Below are positions 1-5,353 of a DNA stretch of 6,590 nucleotides, in pieces. Below the pieces are notes generated by a model, which was not told where the DNA came from, did not search any database, and worked only from the letters and a program-made list of their open reading frames with translations. How positions within the stretch are numbered: position 1 is the stretch's first letter; each line of letters opens with the position of its first letter. The DNA lies in the NCBI GenBank assembly GCA_016839865.1, contig JAEOTN010000058.1, forward strand, positions 1-6,590. The letters run 5' to 3'. A program made the translations under genes and the position numbers. This DNA comes from Promethearchaeota archaeon. GTDB taxonomy: Archaea > Asgardarchaeota > Lokiarchaeia > Sigynarchaeales > MK-D1.

Positions 1-24
1 AATTTTTGAATGAAATGAACGTAA

Positions 25-231
25 ATTACCGTTCATGATCTTCTCAATTACTGTTCTCCTCATATTATTCAAGGTATAGAGGAGTTTATTTTTCTTAAAA
101 TTCGAAATGGGACAATTTTACTCATAGACATAAAAGATAAATCTGAAGTTAAGAAAAATTTATTAGATGCGAGCAATTTTTTTGATTTACTTTTTGTGGT
201 TTTTCACACTAGTGCCGCGATAGTGTAGTTC
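25..231 (+). pseudogene. possible remnant: startless open frame upstream of and into the tRNA
   Basis: The frame from 25 to the TAG at 229-231 is open for 68 codons in AT-rich sequence. It translates to a plausible mixed amphipathic peptide containing IEEFIFLKIRNGTILLIDIK and ending FVVFHTSAAIV. It has no ATG, GTG or TTG codon and is closed upstream by TGA and TAA codons. A frame with an ATG at 15 runs to a TGA at 36-38 and could be joined to it by a single-base frameshift near 35. The last codons lie inside the 5' end of the tRNA gene. I do not recognise the protein. This could be the decayed 3' end of a gene, a gene carrying a sequencing error, or a chance open frame. Confidence 0.2.
154..166 (+). 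promoter_or_regulatory. possible TATA element for the tRNA gene
   Basis: An A/T-only stretch containing TTTATTA (159-165) follows an A-rich run that could act as the BRE side of an archaeal promoter. Initiation about 25 nt downstream would fall near 185-192 and leave a 5' leader of roughly 20-30 nt before the tRNA at 214. The region is AT-rich throughout, so the assignment is weak. Confidence 0.25.
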
Positions 232-239
232 GGTAAGCA

Positions 240-268
240 AGAATGTAAGAAAATTTACATTCCTTCAA
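240..268 (+). other. non-canonical tRNA intron in the D-arm (between bases 24 and 25), 29 nt
   Basis: The intron core is an 8-bp hairpin, GAATGTAA (241-248) with TTACATTC (255-262). Next to it, AAG (235-237) pairs with CTT (263-265), with T234 facing C266 as a mismatched fourth position. This leaves 3-nt bulges CAA (238-240) and AAT (267-269). Cutting after the second base of each bulge, as archaeal tRNA endonuclease does at bulge-helix-bulge sites, removes exactly 240-268 and restores the D stem as GCAT followed by base 26 C. Because A239 and A240 are identical, the boundary could slide by one base with the same product. The central helix is imperfect, so this is a relaxed form of the motif. 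Confidence 0.8.
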
Positions 269-281
269 TCGAGGACTGTCA

Positions 282-306
282 AGGAAGTCTTCGGAAATCC
301 GCAGAT
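282..306 (+). other. canonical tRNA intron (between bases 37 and 38), 25 nt
   Basis: A textbook bulge-helix-bulge can be drawn. The anticodon stem GAGGA/TCCTT continues into a 4-bp central helix of CTGT (276-279) with GCAG (301-304). It is flanked by 3-nt bulges CAA (280-282) and ATC (305-307), then an inner helix GGA (283-285) with TCC (298-300). Cutting after the second base of each bulge removes 282-306 and gives the loop CTGTCAC. This is the standard archaeal intron position. Confidence 0.9.
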
Positions 307-344
307 CTCCTTGGACCCGGGTTCGAATCCCGGTCGCGGCGCCA

Positions 345-360
345 TTTTCTTCTTAATTTT
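345..360 (+). terminator. T-rich tract after the tRNA, likely archaeal terminator
   Basis: Directly after the CCA come TTTT, a TTCTTC-like pyrimidine run and a second TTTT. Archaeal RNA polymerase terminates at U-rich tracts without needing a hairpin, so this is a reasonable end for the tRNA transcript. It overlaps the stop codon of the convergent gene (353-355 read on the minus strand). Confidence 0.45.
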
Positions 361-1537
361 CCGAGACTTCATCCGAATCGTGGTTTTTATCAACGATTGC
401 TTTTTCCATGTCTTTCAAAAATGAACTGCGTAATTTTCGGTTTCCCAGGATAAACATCAAAATAAAGGCTCCAAAAGAAACTACTAGTACAATAATAACC
501 CCAACCGTATAATCAACAACAGATAATGTCAACAAATGAATTGCAGCACCTAAAAACAACCCCGTTATCAACCTAATTGTATCGTTGCTTGTACGCAGTA
601 GGAGTTTTTGTGTGCCCCAATCAGCTAGCGCAGGAAGTGTAAAAACGATACAGAGAATGAACGCAACCGTTGGACTAATGATTTCTACATTGTTGTTGTA
701 TGCCAATAATACATAATCAATGAATACCATTAGTAAAATACCTGACACAGTCCCGGAACAACGTGTACAAACGAAAAAATGGTATCCACCAAAATCAAGC
801 GGGATAGCGTGGTCTGCTTTTTCTTCATAATGGTGAGTAAAGAAGAATCTATATGCAATTCCTTCAGGGTTGGAAGCCCAACGCAACACACGATCTAATA
901 TGGCTATTAATATTGGTCCAAAGAACAAGAAAGTGACGATTTCAGAAAAGAAGAATTGTAATGTGTTGAATTGAAATGCAGTTCCTGAGGCTGTTTCCCA
1001 ATTCATCCCCGGATTCCGAATCCACATAATCAAAAAGAATAATCCTAGGGAAGCTACTGCTACTCCCACCATAGTATAAAACACTCTCATTACTTTCATT
1101 TTTTTAAGAGTCTCTTCTTTATTAAATCGAAATAATCCTGCTGCTACCCCAACCAGCACAGCAAATAAGAGATATTCTATTTTGATGGATTTTATAGTAA
1201 CAATTTGAAAAATAAGATCTCCTAATAGTGCCCCCATTCCTCCAGCGATAGGTCCAGCAATGTTGGAACTGATTACAAGGATTAAAAATCCCATAAGGAA
1301 TTTCATACCATCTATTCTGTCACTGCCGTTCAACATAAGAAAATTTCCATATGCAGAATTCCACGAACCAAAGAAATAAAACACCATTATATACAAAATC
1401 CAAAAGATCATTCTCTTGATTTTTATACCTGTAGTAACATTGGTTTTAATGCGGGAACGTATGAATTTTTCATTCTCTACCTCATAATCTTCAACAAACT
1501 CATCATCAAAATCAATTGGTGGAAGATCTTCAGACAT
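353..1537 (-). CDS. polytopic membrane protein with DUF2085-like C-terminal half
   Basis: 394 aa. An acidic, soluble N-terminus (about residues 1-40, including DFDDEFVEDYEVENEKF) precedes about ten hydrophobic segments, near 42-57, 78-96, 97-113, 121-137, 151-172, 192-215, 265-281, 290-305, 321-339 and 343-364. The C-terminal half matches the pattern I know for DUF2085 membrane proteins: HH (235-236), a GGYHFFVCTRCSG motif with Cys257 and Cys260, then ALADWGTQ with Asp306 and Gln310, then R322 and TGLFLGAAI (325-333). The CxxC pair and the Asp/Gln suggest a metal or redox site, but DUF2085 has no established function. The segment NIAGPIAGGMGALLGDLI (92-109) resembles the small-residue motif of ECF transporter S components, so the N-terminal half may be a substrate-binding membrane domain; that is inference. 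The ATG lies inside the end of the upstream gene (8-nt overlap), which implies translational coupling. Confidence 0.75.
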   Translation of the reverse strand: MSEDLPPIDFDDEFVEDYEVENEKFIRSRIKTNVTTGIKIKRMIFWILYIMVFYFFGSWNSAYGNFLMLNGSDRIDGMKFLMGFLILVISSNIAGPIAGGMGALLGDLIFQIVTIKSIKIEYLLFAVLVGVAAGLFRFNKEETLKKMKVMRVFYTMVGVAVASLGLFFLIMWIRNPGMNWETASGTAFQFNTLQFFFSEIVTFLFFGPILIAILDRVLRWASNPEGIAYRFFFTHHYEEKADHAIPLDFGGYHFFVCTRCSGTVSGILLMVFIDYVLLAYNNNVEIISPTVAFILCIVFTLPALADWGTQKLLLRTSNDTIRLITGLFLGAAIHLLTLSVVDYTVGVIIVLVVSFGAFILMFILGNRKLRSSFLKDMEKAIVDKNHDSDEVSEN

Positions 1538-2189
1538 TGTACATCGCTTCTGTTTCGGAGACTAGTTCATTAACAGTTTCCTGGTATCCCTGGATTAAAA
1601 TTTTATATAATATATCTCGACCCATAGGAAGGTTGATAATTGTTAAATCTTCTTTTATCCACTTTAAACCCTGTCCCATATATTCAAATTGTCCCGTTAG
1701 TGCTTTCAAGGTTTTATCTTTTGTTTTAAAAGTATTTTTCGCTAATTGTTCATAGGTTTGCATGTCATCCGAATCATTCTGTAAAAGGTCAATTAAGGGT
1801 TTTACTTGTTCTCGATAAACATCTTTAGTATTATTCACTAGTTTAGTGTAATTCCTATGCTTTTTTTTCAAGGTCTGATATGTTTGATCTGCTCTGAGAT
1901 ATGCTTGAAAATATCTCCCAATCGCAATTTCTAAAGAAATTCCTTCTAGTATTACATCTTTTGCTGCTTGAATGGATAGATCAATTTGTTTAAAGCTTCC
2001 CGACTCCATATCTTTACGTTTTACTTCGTTGAAAAAAAATTTGATAACTGGTTTTACAAGAGCATAAAGATTAGAAGACATTTCTTTATCAATAAACTTA
2101 TTTCCCTTATCCAGAGAGATTTTGACCTGTTTTATCAGCCGTTTTCTAACCAATTCCGTATTTCGGTCAAGATATTTTGGTGTAGTCAT
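1530..2189 (-). CDS. helical protein of unknown function, first gene of the membrane-protein unit
   Basis: 219 aa, beginning MTTPKYLDRN and ending EAMYNV. I do not recognise a family. It is rich in Lys, Glu, Gln and Leu, has no signal peptide or membrane segment, contains no cysteine and few glycines, and looks almost entirely alpha-helical, so it is probably cytosolic. The frame is open farther upstream to a TTG at 2237, which would add 16 residues (MFCATIIELFSQLGLI). I chose the ATG at 2187-2189 because it is the first ATG and has GGGA 7 nt upstream. Its stop (TGA, 1530-1532) lies 8 nt inside the start of the DUF2085-like gene, so the two proteins are probably made together. A soluble partner or accessory factor of the membrane protein is a reasonable guess, not a demonstrated one. 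Confidence 0.7.
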   Translation of the reverse strand: MTTPKYLDRNTELVRKRLIKQVKISLDKGNKFIDKEMSSNLYALVKPVIKFFFNEVKRKDMESGSFKQIDLSIQAAKDVILEGISLEIAIGRYFQAYLRADQTYQTLKKKHRNYTKLVNNTKDVYREQVKPLIDLLQNDSDDMQTYEQLAKNTFKTKDKTLKALTGQFEYMGQGLKWIKEDLTIINLPMGRDILYKILIQGYQETVNELVSETEAMYNV

Positions 2190-2291
2190 AATGAGTCCCA
2201 ATTGAGAGAATAGTTCAATAATAGTTGCACAGAACAAAAAGATTAAGATTATGGAACTTTGGATGTAGAAGTCCTATCAATAATAGTATTA

Positions 2292-2299
2292 GATTATAG
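2292..2299 (+). promoter_or_regulatory. possible TATA box for the Tes-like gene
   Basis: The octamer GATTATAG sits 30-37 nt upstream of the ATG at 2329. Initiation about 25 nt downstream would fall near 2320, giving a nearly leaderless message. That fits the lack of any Shine-Dalgarno sequence just before this ATG. A second AT run at 2305-2316 is an alternative. The 139-nt region 2190-2328 also has to hold the promoter of the divergent minus-strand unit, for which I see no clear box. Confidence 0.3.
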
Positions 2300-2328
2300 A
2301 CATAATTTTTTAATAATCCAATATTCAC

Positions 2329-4071
2329 ATGAGTAGTAGGAGTAAACATAGAGTGACAGAAACCATCATCAAACACACCATTTCAATATGTCCAGAATGC
2401 CAAAAAAACATTAAAGCACGAATCATCGAAGATGGAAAATTAGTTTTAATGCGAAAAACTTGTGAAGAACATGGAGATTTTGAAGATATTATTTCTAAAG
2501 ACCCAGAATTATACCGATGGAAGCATTCTCTTGTGGATGATGTCCTTCATTCTCGCATGGATACAGCACCCACAAATATTGAGTTGGAAAAAGCCGCACA
2601 TGAATGCCCAATGGATTGCGGATTATGTGTTCACCACAAATCTGCTGCTAATTTGATGATTGTGGATATTACTAACCGTTGTAATCTCAATTGTCCAATT
2701 TGTTATGCTAATGCTAATCATGCAGGTCATGTCGTCGAATACACTTACGAAGAGGTTGTTCGCATCATGGAACACTTCGTTAAACAAAAACCTTATTTTG
2801 CTCCAGTTGCTCAATTTTCAGGTGGAGAACCCACTCTTCATCCCGATATTGTAAAAATTATTAAAAAAGCTGCCGAATTACCATTCCAACACATTTTACT
2901 GAACACAAACGGGATTAGGATGGCAAAATCTCTCGATTTTTGCCGAGAACTTAAGGAAGCCTATCCAGATCTAGCTTTATACCTTTCATTTGATGGTGTG
3001 GAACCAGATACCTACAAAGCAATCCGCGGACATGATCTCAGCAAAGTAAAACAGAAAGTAATTGAAAATTGCCGTGAGGTTGGAATCACTGGAGTTCAAT
3101 TAGTCATGACAATTTGTCGCGGGGAAAATGATCAAGAAGTAGAAAATGTGTTGAAATTTGCACGAGAAAACAACGATGTTGTATGTGGAATCGTTTTCCA
3201 ACCGGTCTCTCTCTGTGGAAGAGTAACTATGGAAGATTTACGGAGATTAAGGTACACTAATAGTGATTTGACGGCCGAGATTGAACGTATTACTGACGGA
3301 GTTCTTAAACCCAAGGATTTCTATCCTCTAGGAGCCAGTAATAAACTCACCCAGTTACTTTCATGGTTTTCCGATAATCCTGGATGGGCAATATCAGCAC
3401 ACGATAGCTGTGGATTTGCTACTGTAGTGCAAATACAACCCGATGGGGGATGGAAACCTCTACGAGAATATTTAGATGTTGAGGGAATGTTAGAGTGGGC
3501 TGGTGAAGTTTGGGATATGGTAGAGAAAAGAGAAATCCCCAAACTGACTGAGTCCAGTTTATTTACCGCGTTTCATGATTTCGCAGAAAAATTTGGCTTC
3601 AAGAATTTCCTAGATACAGTAGGAGGATTTGCAGATGAAATCACTGATATTGCATATCGAAACTTAATGAAAGCATATTTCATTGCTGGAAATATGAAAA
3701 ATATCCAAAAGTTCGAGTTGAAGAATATCCTGGATGATAAGTTTTACTTGAATATCGCGAAATTACTCGCTTATCCATCGTTGCAAACATCAAAAGATAT
3801 GTTGTTAAATGGATTGCTCTTTATTGCTTCAATGCATTTCCAAGATGCGTATAATTTTGACATAGATCGAATTCAAAGATGTGTAGTTCATTATGGAGTA
3901 TTAGATCCTGAGGACGAGAATCATGTATTGGAGATCCCATTCTGCTCTTTCAATACTCTTCATAGAGAAGGAATAGAGGAGAAATGGGCAAAAACACATA
4001 AGAAGAAATTGGATAAAACACCTAAACAACAAGCTACAGAAGTACAAAAATTAGTTAAAGAACTTTCATAA
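2329..4071 (+). CDS. tes: radical SAM tetraether lipid synthase homologue (Tes)
   Basis: 580 aa. Tes joins the phytanyl chain ends of two archaeol-type lipids by carbon-carbon coupling to form membrane-spanning tetraethers; characterised examples are MJ0619 of Methanocaldococcus jannaschii and its Methanosarcina acetivorans homologue. Visible here: an N-terminal Cys motif C21PEC24 with C45 and H48, then C93PMDCGLC100 followed by HH (102-103). The radical SAM signature is C118NLNC122PIC125, preceded by ITNR, and SGGEPT (164-169) is the SAM-contacting motif. C361 (HDSCG) and a C-terminal pair, C518VVHYG and PFC539SFNT, are typical of this family and could serve auxiliary clusters. Length and motif order suit Tes. 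The ATG at 2329 lacks a Shine-Dalgarno site; an in-frame GTG at 2353 has GGAG 10 nt upstream (2339-2342) and would shorten the protein by 8 residues. Asgard genomes can carry several related paralogues, so a role in another lipid-coupling reaction is possible. Confidence 0.85.
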   Translation: MSSRSKHRVTETIIKHTISICPECQKNIKARIIEDGKLVLMRKTCEEHGDFEDIISKDPELYRWKHSLVDDVLHSRMDTAPTNIELEKAAHECPMDCGLCVHHKSAANLMIVDITNRCNLNCPICYANANHAGHVVEYTYEEVVRIMEHFVKQKPYFAPVAQFSGGEPTLHPDIVKIIKKAAELPFQHILLNTNGIRMAKSLDFCRELKEAYPDLALYLSFDGVEPDTYKAIRGHDLSKVKQKVIENCREVGITGVQLVMTICRGENDQEVENVLKFARENNDVVCGIVFQPVSLCGRVTMEDLRRLRYTNSDLTAEIERITDGVLKPKDFYPLGASNKLTQLLSWFSDNPGWAISAHDSCGFATVVQIQPDGGWKPLREYLDVEGMLEWAGEVWDMVEKREIPKLTESSLFTAFHDFAEKFGFKNFLDTVGGFADEITDIAYRNLMKAYFIAGNMKNIQKFELKNILDDKFYLNIAKLLAYPSLQTSKDMLLNGLLFIASMHFQDAYNFDIDRIQRCVVHYGVLDPEDENHVLEIPFCSFNTLHREGIEEKWAKTHKKKLDKTPKQQATEVQKLVKELS

Positions 4072-4740
4072 AATCTCCGATATAAGAGATATCTGGAAGT
4101 CAGTTAAGGAGATTGTAAGTTCGATATCATCTTCATCCGGACAGACTACCCGTATTTTCAAGTGGCTTTGAGTTTTTTCTATGATTTCGGGAAAATGACA
4201 TGAACTGGATAATTTTTCAAAAATAAAATTCACATATTGTTCGGTGATCACATTCAAGGAACCATTAATTAGCTCTTGTCCTAATTCTGCAACTTTAAAT
4301 CGAGTGAACTTCCCTTCCTTTTCCTTTACAATTAAGCCTGCGTCTTCTAAATGAGAAACATGGTAATAAATCGTATCGTGATGGACTTGTAGTTCTCTTG
4401 CAATCTCATTCTGGAAAGGTCTATCATTGTTTATGATGTATTGGAAGATTAATCGCGCATTCTCATTCTGGAGAAGCATAAAAATGCGCTCAATTTCCAC
4501 GTTTCTGAGGTTGGTTGGAAAATATAGCCGTTTCCCATCAACTTTTTCGGTCCTTAGTAGTTTTTCTTCATTTAATTTTTTAAGGTGATAGATAATTGTG
4601 GCGGACGATGCCTTATCAGAGTAGTTTGCAACCTCGTTCATCAATTTGTAAAAATATGTGCCCGGATTTTCACAAATGATCTTGTAAATAGACCAACGAG
4701 TCGGATGTAATAAGAGCAAATTCTCTTTCGGTTTAGGCAT
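4066..4740 (-). CDS. transcription regulator with two tandem winged-helix domains
   Basis: 224 aa. The first winged helix spans about residues 12-78, opening HPTRWSIYKIICENPGTYFY, with the likely recognition helix SSATIIYHLKKLNEE (46-60) and a wing around VDGKRLYF. The second spans about 81-154, with NEIARELQVHHDTIYYHVSHLEDAGLI around the second recognition helix (120-135) and the wing EKEGKFTRF. Both share the TI[I/Y]YH pattern, which points to internal duplication. Residues 155-224 form a C-terminal domain I do not recognise, with two Cys (181, 200). The layout is that of archaeal ArsR/MarR-like DNA-binding regulators, probably dimeric. The start is supported by GAGGT on the minus strand, 3 nt before the ATG. 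It lies 23 nt downstream of the ACT-like gene in the same direction. Its last six bases overlap the end of the convergent Tes-like gene. The target genes are unknown. Confidence 0.85.
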   Translation of the reverse strand: MPKPKENLLLLHPTRWSIYKIICENPGTYFYKLMNEVANYSDKASSATIIYHLKKLNEEKLLRTEKVDGKRLYFPTNLRNVEIERIFMLLQNENARLIFQYIINNDRPFQNEIARELQVHHDTIYYHVSHLEDAGLIVKEKEGKFTRFKVAELGQELINGSLNVITEQYVNFIFEKLSSSCHFPEIIEKTQSHLKIRVVCPDEDDIELTISLTDFQISLISEIL

Positions 4741-4748
4741 AGGACCTC
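4741..4748 (-). promoter_or_regulatory. Shine-Dalgarno site of the winged-helix regulator
   Basis: On the minus strand the bases before the ATG read TTGAGGTCCT. GAGGT matches the archaeal anti-Shine-Dalgarno sequence at a short spacing of 3 nt. It sits in the 23-nt gap after the ACT-like gene, so internal re-initiation on a two-gene message is likely. Confidence 0.6.
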
Positions 4749-4763
4749 AAATTTTTTGATTTT

Positions 4764-5195
4764 TTATGCGAGGGGTGCAAGCAAAGTCATTTTTACTACA
4801 TCTACAGTTTTAATTTCACTCAATGCAGTGCGTAATTCTTCGATAACTAGTCCTTCTCGATGTTCAAAAACACCTTCCCAGTAACACAATTCTGTATTCA
4901 GACAAACTCCTGTCGTAAAAAGAGTTTTTAATTGAAATTTACTCAGAACTTTTGGTAATTCAGGGAAAAATGCATCAGTTAATTGAGAACCCTTTTGGAT
5001 GTCTATCCTTGCATAGATTCCCGTATTGGCATTTGTTGGAAACATTACGACTTTTTTACCTCCTTTTGGGAGAATTACTACAACATTCTGACCTTGTGCT
5101 AAGAGTATTTTTTTCATTTCTTCCGGGAATTTCAGGCTTTTTTCGATGCTCATTAAAATAGCTAGGGTTTCGATTTCAGACACTTTTTCACTCAT
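4764..5195 (-). CDS. small protein with a possible ACT-like domain, first gene of the regulator unit
   Basis: 143 aa, soluble, no signal peptide. Residues about 25-53 look like a short alpha/beta stretch (NVVVILPKGGKKVVMFP). Residues about 59-140 follow the beta-alpha-beta-beta-alpha-beta order of ACT-like ligand-binding domains: strand YARIDIQKG, helix LTDAFFPELPKVLSKF, strands around TLFTTGVCLN and LCYWEGVFEH, helix GLVIEELRTALSEI, and a final strand VDVVKMTLLAPL. This is fold-level pattern recognition, not a confident family match. Cys98 and Cys104 sit on the central strands. The gene precedes the winged-helix gene by 23 nt, so a metabolite-sensing partner of that regulator is plausible but unproven. 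At the ATG, GGAG lies only 2 nt upstream, too close to act normally, so the message may be read without a Shine-Dalgarno site. A GTG at residue 5 is an alternative start. Confidence 0.65.
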   Translation of the reverse strand: MSEKVSEIETLAILMSIEKSLKFPEEMKKILLAQGQNVVVILPKGGKKVVMFPTNANTGIYARIDIQKGSQLTDAFFPELPKVLSKFQLKTLFTTGVCLNTELCYWEGVFEHREGLVIEELRTALSEIKTVDVVKMTLLAPLA

Positions 5196-5245
5196 TCTCC
5201 ATTCAATAGCTTATTGGAATTATTCACACACATCTATTAAAAACC

Positions 5246-5256
5246 TTATATTTCGG
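5246..5256 (-). promoter_or_regulatory. BRE/TATA promoter of the ACT-like/winged-helix unit
   Basis: On the minus strand the sequence reads CCGAAATATAA: a purine-rich BRE-like CCGAAA runs into the TATA box AAATATAA (5253-5246). Initiation about 25 nt downstream would fall near 5220-5225, giving a leader of roughly 25-30 nt before the ATG at 5195. This is the clearest promoter in the window. Confidence 0.55.
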
Positions 5257-5343
5257 TTCGTTTTATGTAAGAAAATAATAATAGGACAAGTTAGGATATA
5301 GATCATAAGTAGAGCGAATGCAAATCTAAGTGTTCCTTTTTAA

Positions 5344-5349
5344 GGTGAT
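5344..5349 (+). promoter_or_regulatory. Shine-Dalgarno site GGTGAT of the pseudo-GTPase gene
   Basis: GGTGAT is complementary to the 3' end of archaeal 16S rRNA and lies 4 nt before the ATG at 5354. It decides for that ATG over the in-frame ATG at 5363 (13 nt away). A T-rich stretch (CCTTTTT) precedes it. No clear TATA box for this gene could be chosen in 5257-5343; GAAAATAATAATA at 5271-5283 is one candidate. Confidence 0.65.
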
Positions 5350-5353
5350 AACC

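Larger units (their letters stand above)
214..344 (+). tRNA. tRNA-Asp (anticodon GTC) with two introns, 3' CCA encoded
   Basis: The acceptor arms GCCGCGA (214-220) and TCGCGGC (334-340) pair over 7 of 7 bases, followed by discriminator G341 and an encoded CCA (342-344). The T arm is CCGGG/TTCGAAT/CCCGG (317-333). The anticodon stem is GAGGA (271-275) with TCCTT (308-312). Removing 282-306 gives the loop CTGTCAC, typical of tRNA-Asp, with anticodon GTC at 278-280. The D stem forms only if 240-268 is also removed: GTGT (223-226) pairs with GCA (237-239) plus T269, using two G-U pairs, and C270 is base 26. The spliced tRNA is 74 nt plus CCA, with a 10-nt D loop (227-236) and a 4-nt variable loop GGAC. 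The gene is convergent with the membrane-protein gene ending at 353. Confidence 0.92.

Noticed and set aside
1516..1755. Plus-strand open frame opposite the minus-strand membrane unit
   Set aside because: It lies antisense to the two overlapping genes, has low-complexity Ser/Phe/Ile-rich composition and no ribosome site. It is a shadow of the real genes.
2190..2237. Upstream extension of the 219-aa protein to a TTG start
   Set aside because: The extra 16 residues begin at TTG without a good ribosome site, while the ATG at 2189 has GGGA 7 nt upstream.
2190..2328. Small gene, C/D box RNA or riboswitch in the divergent intergenic region
   Set aside because: No open frame of useful length, no convincing C (RTGATGA) and D (CTGA) box pair, and no stable stem-loop seen; only AT-rich promoter-like sequence.
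4079..4093. Hairpin GATAT/ATATC just past the Tes-like stop, as a terminator
   Set aside because: The stem is only 5 bp of A/T-rich sequence, has no following T-run, and lies inside the regulator's coding sequence.
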